Positions 46,451-58,030 of a stretch of 64,000 nucleotides of DNA are shown here, in pieces (the stretch's first letter is position 1; every line of letters starts with the position of its first letter). The notes under the pieces were generated by a model, which saw nothing but the letters and a program-made list of their open reading frames with translations, was not told the DNA's origin and did not search any database. Both the position numbers and the translations under genes were made by a program. Source of the stretch: Silene latifolia (lineage: Eukaryota > Streptophyta > Magnoliopsida > Caryophyllales > Caryophyllaceae). Location: the NCBI RefSeq assembly GCF_048544455.1, contig NC_133528.1, positions 46,460,002 to 46,524,001 on the forward strand, given 5' to 3'.

Positions 46451-47969
46451 TGATACCCGTCGTTGTGAGTACCAAAAATAAAATTTATAATACCTATTAA
46501 AACTAACAGAAGCTAGTGGTAACAGGGTCGAACCACAGAGAGGCAGATGTAATTTCTAGTTGTTTTAATTTCGGTCTTTAGGTAACAAATATGTGGGGGT
46601 TTTGATTTGATTTGGTCTATACTAATGGCAATAAAAGACAGTAAACTAAATAAACGGATGAAAACAGATATTAAAAGGGTGCAAGGATGGTCGGTTCACT
46701 GTAGTTTCGGCGGCAGCAAACTAGGTAGGTCTAAAACAAACACGTGAGACGGGAAAACAAGAGGTCCTCTCGGTCCACTCTCACAGGTAGCATCTTTCGA
46801 TCTCGCTACAAGTCCCTAATATCACTAATACTGACTTTCGTCCTAAAAAGTGACTAAAAATCTAAACTTTACCTATCTTTCGATCTTAGCATAGTTTAGT
46901 CATTTCAATTGGTAGTCTAACAACTTTCCCTATCTTTCGATCTAATGGGTCAGTCATATACTAAGCATTCAACTAGTCACATGCATTCGATTCGTCAAAT
47001 ATAACAATTAAAACAATTAAAACGAAATAAAACACACGAGGTCAGTCGATCGACCAGGTAGGGCGGTTGATCGACCAACACGCGATTTCAGGTCTACATA
47101 ATTCTACGCCGCCTAACCTACAGATCCCCTACATCCTAGCACGATAAATTTAGCTACTCATACTAGGAACGATAACAACGATAAATTTGACTAAATAATC
47201 TACTGAATTCATGCTTGAAACGATTAAATGAACGATTAACATAAAACAATAAACTGGCTTCGGGAGATCTAACTTAGCAATTCTATACTACGAATGAGAA
47301 CAATAAACGAAATATCAGAACAGAAGAATACCGCGTATAGGAATTGTAGAGGAAAGATTAAACCCGATTGCAAAAGAGACTTTATTAATCCAAATAACCT
47401 AAACTAATGTTTGTATAGAACTAATGATAAAACTTAGATTAAAGCTTGATCAAAACGGGAACGTAACTTCTGTAAACTAGGTTACGTTATAAAGAAAAAG
47501 TACGCAACTCTTATTCCTAAACCTAGTGTATAATGGGCTCCCAACTTCTCGATCTTTTGATTCACGTCAGAATTAGCGGCTTGGTCGATCGACTATGCAA
47601 GGCAGTCGATCGACTGCTCTTCGCTGAACAGTAGCTACTGGAACTCATGGTCTGGTCGATCGACTATAGGCATCAGTCGATCGACTGAAGTAGCTGATAC
47701 TTGACTTCTAACTTCTCGTGGATTTGTCTTTCGGGCCTCGAAATGCGCACCAAGCTCGTTCCTTGAGTAAATACTTCACGTCAAATGCTATTCAAGGTAC
47801 TCGGGGATGGATTTAGCTCAATTTCTACCCATTTCCGCATAAATCTGCAATATTATATAAAAATACGAAAGTAGACGAAATGGGGCAAATAGTAGCATAA
47901 AACTACATAAATGAGCTCTGAAATGCGTATAAAATAGGGCGTAAAACAACATATTTAGGACACGCATTA
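46451..47969 (-). repeat. Element F 5' LTR
   Basis: 1519 bp, identical in length to 39478-40996. The outer end reads CGCATTA instead of CGCATCA, one C-to-T change at the terminus. It has three palindrome pairs at 21-bp spacing (for example 47044/47065). Confidence 0.95.
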
Positions 47970-47974
47970 GCTGC
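47970..47974 (+). repeat. Target site duplication of element F, right copy (GCTGC)
   Basis: Matches 39473-39477. Confidence 0.95.
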
Positions 47975-48284
47975 CGCTTTGGTATGTTCTCAACTTTTAT
48001 TTCTTAAGCAACAACTATGTGATTATGGTATAGATGTAGGATGTATTCCTATTTTATGTGATAATACGAATGCTATAATTATTTCCAAAAACCCAGCACG
48101 GCACTCTCGTACTAAGCATATTGATATTCGACACCATTTTCTACGTGACCATGTTGATAAGTGGAATATAAAAATTGAATTTTGTAGTACAGAAAAACAA
48201 TGGGCATCTATTTTGACAAAGGCCTTGGCTAGAGAACGTTTTGAGATTTTACGGTTGGAAATTGGTTTAATTGGTGACAATTAA
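47975..48284 (+). pseudogene. Element E RNase H, second part
   Basis: It continues the frame broken by F: ALVCSQLLFLKQQL, then PILCDNTNAIIISKNPARHS and RTKHIDIRHHFLRDHV. The end of copia Pol, ILTKALARERFEILRLEIGL, stops near 48284. The catalytic Asp of LCDN is kept. This stretch is open, while upstream Pol is heavily broken. Confidence 0.88.
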
Positions 48285-49082
48285 ACTTGTCCCAAATATT
48301 TACGATCTTTATGACTGACTATAGATAGACGTGATCGTATGACTATGTTCGTATTTTCCGGTGCAAGTATACTCTTGTTAAATATTATATTATGTTACGA
48401 GAATACTCCGTCTGCTAGTCATATATTATGTGTATCTTTTCAAACCAAATTTCCATCACAATATTTCCTTATTATTCCTTTTAGCCAAAAATCCAACCCA
48501 AAATCTCCTCATAATCTTTGCTAATATTTACCCATGTGATCTATTTACCAAATTCTATCCTAAAATATTTAACCCAGATTTTTATAAAAAAAAAAGGAAT
48601 CTTTCTCCATGTGCCGCCTATATAATATCCTACACGTACCATAACTCTTTTATTAACCCAATTACTAATACTCCACTTTCATCCGTCGCATCACCATCAA
48701 ACACTTCTTCTATATTTTCAAAACTGCTTCTACACTCCAACTCTCACAACTTTCCATCAATTCATCATCACTATGTCTCCACCCACAACTCGCCTCAACT
48801 AACCTTCAACTCGGTCCTCTACTAAGACCGGGTCATCAAAACCACCATGCAATAAACCCAACCAAACCACAACCACCTCCTCACCTCAACCAAACCCAAA
48901 ACCTACCAATCCCGATCATAACCACGTTGAGACTAGCATCGAGGGAAAGCGTCGTAAGCTTAACAAAGGTAAAAAGAAGGCTATTGGTGTTGAGGATTTG
49001 GTTGAAGAGACGGAAATTGTGGTTAGCCGTGATGGTCATCAAATAACATTGTTTCGAGAACATATGCCGAATGGTACGGTAA
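48285..49082 (+). other. Element E 3' region with a possible extra Sirevirus ORF start
   Basis: No intact gene. From 48773 a frame starting MSPPTTR, with one early stop, runs Pro/Thr/Ser-rich and then through KRRKLNKGKKKAIGVEDLVEE until the CACTA element begins at 49083. The position after RNase H and the composition are reminiscent of the additional 3' ORF of some Sireviruses, but I cannot confirm it. 48285-48770 is AT-rich without a signal. Confidence 0.4.
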
Positions 49083-49720
49083 CACTACGCCAAATATGAC
49101 CTTCAATAACGGTCAGGTAATGCAATTAGCGTTATTAAATAGAAACACGGAACCGTTATTGCAACGACTGTTGTTAAATATATACCACGATTGTATACAA
49201 ACACACGACCGTTATATAACATCAATAACGGATCTATAATACCGTTATCACAACTCAAGAACCGTTATAAAACTGTTGTTAAATATGTTTATGGCAACGG
49301 GTATACTTTTAAGAAACCGTTATTAAATATTCATAACGGTTTCAAACACGTTGTGCTAGTTTACTATTGACAACGGTTTAGTGGTTCCAAAACCGTTGTT
49401 AAATATTATATATGATAACGGTTCATTTCGTTATCTTATTTAATTAAATGTCAAAATTTAACAACGGTTTTATTGCGTGCTAAACCATTGTTATATTTAT
49501 CAATTGAGAACGGTATTTAACCGTTATTTATTTTTATTGATAAAACTTTGACAACGGTTCTTCTTAAATAAACCGTTGTAAAAGTTTTGAACTCGACAAC
49601 GGTTATCGTTCGTTATCATATATTTTAGGCGGTTTGAATGGGAGGGAAAAGATGTCCACGGTTATTTAACTAAATAAAACCGTTGTCAAATAATTATTTG
49701 CAACGGGTGTTTTTAACCGT
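49083..49720. repeat. CACTA terminus and subterminal repeats
   Basis: Over about 620 bp, more than 20 motifs of the kind AACGGTT or AACCGTTGTT lie in both orientations, often followed by AAATA. Dense subterminal motifs next to a CACTA end are the known binding region of TNPA-type proteins. Confidence 0.85.
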
Positions 49721-50047
49721 TAATGTTTTTAATTATTATTTTTTTCAAAACAAAATGATTTTAGCTTGTTCTAGGAGCTCCTGAAATGCTATTTTTTCAG
49801 CAGCGTTTGTAGCAGCAGCTGGAATGCTATTTTTCAGCAGTAGCTAAAAATAGCATTCAAGCAGCTGCACACTGCAAAAAGTCAATCCTGCATCAAAATA
49901 TTACACCCTGTGATCAATTAAACCCAGTTTCAAAACAGTACAAACAAGATGATCAAAAGCCAAAACACAACTTCCTCAAAAAAAGAAAAGAAGCCAATAC
50001 ACAATGACTCTATATATACACACACACGTACATAAAGCATGAGCAAA
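49721..50047. other. CACTA internal noncoding stretch
   Basis: Between the subterminal repeats and the stop of the TNPA-like gene. It holds a short inverted repeat: GAATGCTATTTTTCAGCAG at 49821 pairs with CTAAAAATAGCATTC at 49845. Nothing else is recognised. Confidence 0.5.
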
Positions 50048-51322
50048 CTATTGAGACTCCGCTAATGAAACAACATAACTGGCCCACATATTTCTCATCT
50101 GGTTCATGTCCTCTGGCGAATATTCTGAGACTTTGTTGTGTATTAGTGGAAACTACAATTCAAAATATACATAATCAAAATAGATATAATACATAGAAGT
50201 ATACAGAATTAAACTCAATTTACATCTGAAATAGTTTCTAAATCACACTAACCCGTATCGGAATGGTAGAAAGTTTTTCGTTGATAACCTTCCACATGGA
50301 CTGACAAACGTAAAAGGCGCATTGTTTGTCGTCTGGTGCTTTAGGAGACTATTATATAAATCACACACAAATCAGCTGAATTAGATAATCAACCTCTCAC
50401 ATAAACATTAATTAAATGATACGAGTAATTATTAAGAATACACTTACTAATGGCGTGATAAAATTGGGAACAGTGTTGCTTTCATATTTCCCAAGTGGAC
50501 ATAATCTTTTTTTTTTTTTTGCTTCAAAAACACTAATTCATAAATATACACACATGCCATTATTATTTTCATATATATGGCTCATGTCATACAATAACAA
50601 ATGACATTATTGAAGGTTGTAAACTTACTCAGTTATCATCCTTACACAACTGTCAGGAGGTTTGCCTTCGCGGGAGTTAATCCATTACATTGTTTTTGTT
50701 TCCACTTAGATTGCCAGTAGCACCCAATGCTTCCTATTCAATTTGGGACATTGAACTGTTAGTTCATTTACACGCATTTAAGCATGTTAATAATACATTT
50801 ATAGAACCGTGATTCATTACAATAATCACGTACTATACTTACATATTCTCATTGTAGGGGGCAAGCCATAATTTTTTGGACGACATCAACCGACGAACGA
50901 TACTATTGATTTGTTCTTCGTATGAAATTCTGTGCACAGAGAACGCCTTAGGACTCCAGAATCCGTAGGTGTGAATTGGGACCTTCAACTCAGCGAAATG
51001 ATTATTGAGGTACCTATTATGCCACATGGAACGAAGATTGTTATTGTAATTTATAATTCAAACAAATATCATTATTCGTAAATGGAAATGACTAAATAGT
51101 CTTATTAATAAAACTTACTTCATCCAAATCAAAATGAAACAGCATCTAAATTGTCAAGGTCGACAAATTCCATTAGTTGTTTCGGGTCCAGTACGGCTAT
51201 ATCAGTTGCGCCCATAATTTCCTTTTCAATGTTAATCATGACTACATCCCCTCTAGGTGACCACTTTACAGCCAGGTTGTGCAAAGCCTTTAGCGAAGCA
51301 GTTTTGATTTTTATCTTATATT

Positions 51323-51337
51323 CACACGATTCATAAT
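51323..51337 (+). repeat. Target site duplication of the RTE LINE, left copy
   Basis: CACACGATTCATAAT (15 bp), repeated exactly at 54918-54932. Removing the LINE and one copy rejoins the CACTA gene frame. Confidence 0.95.
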
Positions 51338-51344
51338 CGTTGGG

Positions 51345-51600
51345 GCGTCTCCTCAGAAGCGACGCGCTGCACTTCTTAGACCCGGGTGTAGTGAAAAGTA
51401 TGTGAGGGTTGCTAGGTCATCGCCCGGAAGCGACGCGCCATCTTTACATCTGGGGGTGGTGTCAAATAGGCAAGGGTGTGCTACATCTTCTAGACCCGGG
51501 TGTAGTGAAAAATATGCAAGGGTTGTTAGGTCGTCTTCCAAAAGCGGCGCGCCACCTCGAAGTATGGGTGTGGTGTCAAATAGGTTTGGATCTAGGAAGC
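51345..51600 (+). repeat. LINE 5' tandem repeats
   Basis: Two imperfect copies of a unit of about 130 bp. Each contains GAAGCGACGCGC or GCGGCGCGCC, ACCCGGGTGTAGTGAAAA, TGCAAGGGTTG or a close variant, and GGTGTCAAATAGG. Repeated 5' units are typical of promoters of RTE LINEs. Confidence 0.75.
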
Positions 51601-54513
51601 ATGGTCTAGAGCGGGTAAAGAAATCAGGACATGACTTTGGGAAGTGTAGTAGGTTACGTTTTGGTACTTGGAATGTTGGTTCTTTGACAGGGAGATTAGC
51701 TGAGGTAGGGGAGGTTATGAAAAGGAGGAGAGTGCATATAATGTGTCTACAAGAGACAAAGTGGGTCGGAGATAAAGCAAGGGTGATAGCGCCTTGGGGT
51801 TATAAGCTTTGGTACACGGGTAAAGACAAAATTCGTAATGGAGTGGGTATTGTCATTGATAAAGATTACATTGATGATGTGGTAGAAGTATCGAGAAAGA
51901 GTGATAGGATTATGAGCATTAAGCTTGTAGTCGGGGATGAGGTGGTGACGGTTATAAGTGCTTACGCACCTCAAGTAGGTTTGGATGCTTCTTTTCGACG
52001 AGCCTTCTGGGAAGATTTGGAAGAGGTTGTAGAACGAGTCCCTATTGGAGAGAAATTGATTATTGGTGGTGACCTCAATGGGCATGAGGGTACTAGTCTA
52101 GTTGGCTTTGAGAACATTCATGGGGGTTTTGGGTTCGGGGAGAGAAATGAAGCAGGAAGTGACATATTGGATTTTGCTTTGGCATATGACTTGGGTATAA
52201 TGAACACTTGGTTCGAGAAAAGGCATTCTCATTTGGTGACTTATAGAAGTGGAGGTAATGCTAGTCAAATTGACTTCCTTTTGGTAAGGAATGTGTGGAG
52301 GAAAGAGTACACTGATTGCAAGGTCATACCCGGGGAAAGTGCCGCAACACAACATAGACTAGTGGTTCTTGATTTTCGGGGTAAGAGAGACTTGAAGAAG
52401 AGAAAGATAATCGGTGAGGCACGGATCAAGTGGTGGCAGCTACAAGGGGGAAACCAACAAGTGTTTTTGGATAACGTTGGAAGTAGCGATATTTGGTCGG
52501 ATTGCGAGGAGAAAGATATTTATGCAACGTGGGATAAATTGGAGCATGTTGTAAAGGATTTGGCGAGGGAGGTGTTAGGGGAATCTAAAAGGAATAGACC
52601 ATCAAGTAAGGACACATCTTGGTGGAACGATGTTGTGAGACAAGCGATAAAGACTAAACGTGAATGCTATAAGGTTCTGGGGAAATGCATGAGTGATGAG
52701 AACTTTGAAAAGTACAAGGAGGCTAGACGAGCCGCTAAAAAGGCCGTACGAGATGCGAGGGCAAAAGTTAACCAAGAAGAGTATGCCAGGTTGGACACGA
52801 GAGAACGAGAGAAGGATATCTATAAACTGGCTCGCATAAGAGACCGAAAAACGAGAGATATTGGGAGAGTTTGGTGTGTGAAAGATATGGACGACAAGGT
52901 TCTGGTTCAGGATAACGAAATAAAGGCTAGATGGAGTTCTTACTTTGATAATTTATTCAATCGACATCAGGAACAAGGTTTTGGGGATGTAGAGGTAACA
53001 CCAAGCATGGTTAATCGGGAATTTGTGCGTAGAATACAAAAGAGTGAAGTTAGAAAGGCGTTAAGGAAGATGGGGTCAAAGAAAGCAGAGGGACCGGATG
53101 GTATACCCATAGAAGTTTGGAGGTGCTTCGGGGAGAAAGGGATCGAATAGGTAACCATGCTCTTCAACAAGATTTGGAGGAGCAACAAGATGCCATCGGC
53201 TTGGAGGAGAAGCACTCTTGTCCCTTTGTACAAGAACAAAGGTGATGTTCAAGAGTGTTCCAATTATCGGGGAATTAAACTTATGAGTCATACGATGAAG
53301 TTATGGGAGCGGGTAATCGAGCAAAGGCTTAGGAGATGTGTAGACATCTCGGAAAACCAATTTGGATTTATGCCCGGGAGATCGACTATGGATGCGATTT
53401 TTATCATGAGACAGTTGATGGAATACCATCGGGACAAGAAGAAGGACTTACATATGGTTTTTATTGACTTGGAAAAGGCATATGATAGGGTACCAAGAGA
53501 AGTACTTTGGTGGGCTTTGGCGAGAAAGGGTGTGTCGCGAAAATATATTGACCTCATAAAGGACATGTATGAGGGGGCTAGTGCAAGTGTTCGCACTAAT
53601 GTTGGGAGAACGGAAGAATTTCCTATTACCATCGGGGTGCATCAAGGTTACGCACTTAGTCCTTTTCTCTTTGCTATAGTTATGTATGAGTTGACAAGGG
53701 ATATTCAGGACGACATCCCTTGGTGTATGATGTTTGCTGATGATATTGTGTTGATTGATGAGACAAAAGAGGGGGTGGAGAGAAAGTTGGAAATGTGGAG
53801 GCAGACTTTAGAGACTCGTGGGTTCAGGCTGAGCAGGAGTAAGACTGAGTATTTGAGGTGTCAGTTCACTAAGGTGGCATGGTTGAGATCGACAGAGGCG
53901 GGGAGTATTATTTTTGATGGGAATGTTGTTGTGGGTTCGGATTTCTTCAAATATCTAGGATCTATATATTATTCAAAAAGATGGGGAGTTAGACGGAGAT
54001 GTGGCTCACAGAATTAAAGCGGGATGGTTTAAATGGAAGAGTGCTTCAGGGTTTCTATGCGATAAAGATATGCCCCAAAGTTTAAAGGGAAAATTTTATC
54101 GCATGACAATTAGGCCTGCCCTACTTTACGGCTCCGAGTGTTGGGCCGTGAATCATTGTCACATTCAAAAGATGAGTGTGGCGGAGATGCGCATGTTGAG
54201 GTGGATGTGCGAACATATAAGGAAAGATCGGTTAAGGAATGAGGTGATTAGGGAAAAGGTAAAAGTGGCGCCAATAGAGGACAAGATGATGGAAAACCGA
54301 CTAAGATGATTTGGCCATGTGAGAATGAGACCTGTGGACGCTTTTGATTAGGAGGTGGAGACTTGGAGAACAGAAAAGGTCCCTAGAGGCAGAGGAAGAC
54401 CGAGACAGACATGGTTGAGAGTGATAGAGCACGATATGAGAGTTCTGGGGCTTGAGGAGAGTATGGTGACGGAGAGGGCACAATGGAGGGAAAGTATACA
54501 TGTGGATTTTTAG
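51402..54513 (+). pseudogene. RTE LINE ORF: endonuclease and reverse transcriptase, broken
   Basis: Frame from 51402. The AP-type endonuclease shows RFGTWNVGSLTG, MCLQETKWVG (catalytic Glu), ISAYAPQ, GGDLNGHEG and IDFLLV, ending in HRLVV. RT blocks are MGSKKAEGPDGIPIEVW, LVPLYKNKGD, NYRGIKLMSHTMK, FVF/MVFIDLEKAYDRVPRE, and MMFADDIVLIDE (catalytic Asp pair). A TAG stands at 53148-53150 where relatives have Trp. A frameshift lies near 53985, after FKYLGSI. TGA at 54307 and TAG at 54349 follow in the restarted frame. The C-terminal part includes [13 protein letters not shown] and GRGRPRQTWL. The ATG at 51402 overlaps the repeat region, so the true start is uncertain. Confidence 0.9.
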
Positions 54514-54917
54514 TATTTGATGTTTTTTGACAGATTTAGTGTTTTTTTATTTAATTTAAAGAAATTAATTTATTTATTTTTCTCCCCTTTATTACACTTT
54601 TTCACCAACCACTTTCTTATAGATTTTACCTAGTTCATTCCGGATCCTTAACTCTATTTCGGTTTTTAAAAATCGTTTTAATCTTTTCTCTCGATTTAAA
54701 TTTTAAGTTTTCATAAAAGAAAGACGGAATTCGATTTTAAAACCTCTAAGTTCACCTTGACTTTCTATTACATTTTCGTTCTTCCTTTTGTTTTTCATCT
54801 TCCCTTTTTTTATTCGCATTTTGAGGCGTGCGTTCACCCATGGACGGTTCGAAAAGATGATTCATGTCAGCCGACCCCAAATCATTTTGGGATTAAGGCT
54901 CTAATGGTGTTGTTATG

Positions 54918-54932
54918 CACACGATTCATAAT
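54918..54932 (+). repeat. Target site duplication of the RTE LINE, right copy
   Basis: Exact repeat of 51323-51337. Confidence 0.95.
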
Positions 54933-57519
54933 AAGAATCATAAGTAGGCTTGACTGCAACAAATTTCGTTGATGTAGTAGTAATTGCTTTAGCTTTCATC
55001 ATGGCTTTGCTTAACTTCTGCAAATGTAAAGATTAAAGTACTTAAGATATGTTAATATTCGTACCCTAATATATTTAAAGAACAAGTAATATTTAACGTC
55101 TGCATATAGGTACCTCGGGGATGACAACATTGATGAGGTTGTCAGGCCATTGCACATAAAGAGCGTAGGGCTTCTTCAAATAAGTGACCTCCTCATTAGG
55201 AAATGATACTTTTACTTCCCCATACCCGTCTTTATATAATTCGGACACTTCCACTTTCCTACATTTCTCACGAAGGGGTAGACCATGAACCTTAACTTAC
55301 TGAAGCCGGTCATAATTGAACACGTATCCCCTGGCAACAATAACTTTTTGTTTCCCATGTAAATAGAACAGACGACAAGCCACCTTGCAATCGCCCTTCA
55401 CGTCAGCTTTAATCAATTAGTACACATACATTAACTAACTTTAATAAATTTCATAAGTAAAAAACGTTTATGATATGAATAATTATAAACTAGCAGCTAT
55501 TGCCTTTTTCGATGTTGAGAAGAACATCTGATCACCAACTACCTCCACCTCATCCTGTGTCACTGCCTTCCTGGCTTCCTCTTCAACTGCCTGATATCGA
55601 TCCTCGGCTCCCACCTCAGTCTCTTTTGCCATTTCTTTCTCCCTTGCCATGTCATCCTCGGCTTCCTTCTGTACATAAACACTTGTCCATATAACACGTA
55701 CTGATTTTCCAAATCATATAACACACTATATATAAGACATAGATATTATTACCTCTTTTTCCTCCTCCTCCACCTCCTCCTCCTCCTCCTCCTCGGCTTC
55801 CTTTATGACTTCTTGAACCATATGCAACTCTTTTTCTAATGGCTTTTCCCCAGTTTCCAACATTCTCAGCATCAACCTGGCTATTTTCTTTAGTTGTGTA
55901 GTAGAAATTAATGTCAGCATATATAGTTATAAATTACGTTAGTTCAAATACAGTATTTATACGGTTACCTTCTTGGAATCATCACCACTCAATTTTCTTC
56001 GAGTAGTTTTCCCAAAATACTTAGTGATACCAACATGTGTCGATACCCCTCTCACACGACCTGGATGCTCTGCTTTGCCGACTGCTCTAGCAAGAATGTC
56101 ATCACGTCCTTCAGGCTTCCATTTTCCTTCATGTACCTCCTTCTCAATGATCCTCTACATACACTTAAAACCATTAAGCGACTCACAATTATAAAACTCC
56201 GACCACCAGTTGTAGGAGTGACATATTTATTCAAACTTACAATTTTCTCTTTGATGTCCTTATCATATTCAGTTTCCGTCTTTCCATTCTTAGGAGTGTG
56301 ACATTCTATTCAAGCGTCGTGATGACTGAATTTTCCAGGCTTTGCCTACAATTCATTCACCACATTGATATCCTCTGAAAATATGTATGATTACTATGAA
56401 CATATATAATAACATCCAACTAAAACACCTAATAGTCTAATACTATAAGAATTATGTACTTACAAGTTTCGTCTTAATCAATCTATAACCACCTCGGGAT
56501 CCGTAAAAGACGGTCTTTTTCTTGAAAATGTTCGCCTTGTTCCTCTCACTCATAGCCTTCATCAAATAAATTGTATCAAGAAACGTAAGCATGACCAAAC
56601 ACTAAACTAAGTATACTTCTTTACTTATTATTATTAAGTTACCTTAAACTTGTCAGACTGTCTATAAGCAATATAGCTATCCCAATGGTCCTGACTGACA
56701 TACATATACTTCTTTTTTGGTGGTTTCTTGTTCATCTCCCCAGTTTCCTTGTTGAACAAGTGGTTCTCAGCAATCTTTAACTTCCAAGATCTGAGGGCTT
56801 CTCCTATCTTTTTTTTTTAGGTACTTATAATACTTTTCGGGTACAACATAAGCTAACTGCATATATGATGAGCATAGTTGGTACAACTGTTTTGGCTAAT
56901 ACATATCAAGTAGTAACTTAATTTCAGCTAAAACATTTATTATTGTATATACATACCTTTATTCTGTTGATTAGCATGGTGTTCCGTATTTTACTCAGTT
57001 CACTTATACGCAGCGTACCGAGAGGCACATACTGTCTTACACAACAACCAATCCAACTCGCAAATACCCGGCATTCTCACCATATGGCAGCCCCGTATCT
57101 TTATCTCATTGTAAAGGATTAGGTATCTTTGAATTTATTGCTTCTAGGGAAACCATGTGGCGCATTCGACCCGCAGTGTGTTGCAAATTATTCTCATCAC
57201 CTGAGTTGTCGCCTGACACATTTTCATCGTTTCTTATCCGCTTTTAGGCCATATCTAAAGCAAAAATTAATAAACAAATAATAAAAATGCATACTTATAA
57301 TAACAAACAAATCTCTACAGAGGAGGCTCTATTACTTCTTTAAAGAGGAGAATCCAGATTGATCTGGCAGCGGCAATGGCGATGATGACGATGACTGCGA
57401 CGACGATGGGGTAGGTTGGTGGTTGAGGGGAAGCTCAATGTTTGAGGATATTATATGGGGGAGGGGAAGCTCAGAGTATATATGTGTGAATAATACAACA
57501 CTTGCAACACCTTGTTTAA

Positions 57520-57905
57520 TGGAAAGTAATAAACACGGTATAAGAAAAACCGTTGTATTTTGTTTCCAAACAGACAACGGTTTTGTTTGAAACCGTAATT
57601 GATTAGTACTATCTATAACGGCTTAGAAATAACCATTGTCTGTAATATTTTCATTTTGTTTGATTTTCCCGCCAAGAAATAAAGCATCATTTTTATATAC
57701 ATAACAACGGTTTAGGTATAACCGTTTTATTTTATATTTCATTTTGTTTGATTTTACCGCCAAGAAATAAAGCATCATTTTTATATAGATAACAACGGCC
57801 TGAACCGTTATAACTGTACACGTCTTGAACAACAGTTTAGGTATAACCGTTGTATTTAATAATTCATTTTTTTTTATTTTACCACCAAGAAATAAAGCAT
57901 CATTT
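57520..57905. repeat. Internal array of CACTA subterminal-type motifs
   Basis: Three direct copies of a block with CCGCCAAGAAATAAAGCATC (57670, 57760, 57882) alternate with AACGGTTTAGGTATAACCGT inverted motifs. It lies between the TNP2 end and the TNPA-like start, so it could act as the promoter region of the TNPA-like gene, or mark rearrangement of an element end. Confidence 0.7.
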
Positions 57906-58030
57906 GGTACGATTTTTCCCTAACCCGCCCGCTGCAATAGCAGAAAAAGTTTACAACAGCAATTTTATATATAATAGTAAGACAAAAATTACACATGACG
58001 TAAGATATCTTTATTGGATTGCGGATATTT

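Larger units (their letters stand above)
39478..47969 (-). mobile_element. Element F: Athila-type gag-protease-only retrotransposon
   Basis: A complete 8.5-kb element on the minus strand, same family as C. Both LTRs are 1519 bp and differ at about 20 positions by eye (roughly 1.4%). At a commonly assumed plant rate of 7e-9 per site per year that is about one million years. It has a tRNA-Asp primer site, one gag-protease frame, 2.25 kb of noncoding DNA and a polypurine tract, but no polymerase or integrase. GCTGC duplications flank it. Confidence 0.95.
33423..49082 (+). mobile_element. Element E: Sirevirus-like Ty1/copia retrotransposon, interrupted by F and cut by G
   Basis: It has an LTR end plus a tRNA-Met primer site at 33935, a long gag with coiled coil and a zinc knuckle, then protease, integrase, RT and RNase H. 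An additional 3' coding-like region follows. This set resembles the SIRE/Maximus group. Element F is inserted in its RNase H (39478-47969). CACTA element G begins at 49083, so the 3' LTR is not in view. The left edge at about 33423 is set by the loss of D's gag. Confidence 0.82.
51338..54917 (+). mobile_element. RTE-clade LINE, full length
   Basis: 3580 bp between exact 15-bp target duplications. It starts CGTTGGGGCGTCTCC and carries one ORF with endonuclease and reverse transcriptase. The 3' end reads CAGCCGACCCCAAATC, then GGGATTAAGGCT and a short TTG-rich tail, the usual end of plant RTE elements instead of poly(A). It is inserted within the CACTA TNPA-like gene. Confidence 0.95.
50048..57252 (-). 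pseudogene. CACTA TNPA-like (Ptta/En/Spm) protein with C-terminal Ulp1-type protease domain, multi-exon, interrupted by a LINE
   Basis: Exons were read by hand with GT/AG borders. The start ATG at 57252 is followed by a TAA as codon 3. Exon 1 includes YGENAG and, after a 1-bp shift, SWIGCCVRQYVPLGTLRI. The next exons are 56856-56643 (LAYVVPEKYYKYLKKKIG...), 56555-56464 (AMSERNKANIFKKKTVFYGS), 56379-56241, 56157-55968, 55898-55753, about 55670-55500, and 55411-55113. The exon 56157-55968 carries HPGRVRGVSTHVGITKYFGK, a signature of the Ptta/En/Spm family. The last part is a C48/Ulp1-like peptidase. It includes GFWSPKAFSVH, the His of KHWVLLAI (50729-50727), WINS where an Asp is usual, and the Cys of DDKQCAFYVC (50321-50319). 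The stop is at 50050-50048. Several stops and shifts make it inactive. Confidence 0.8.
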
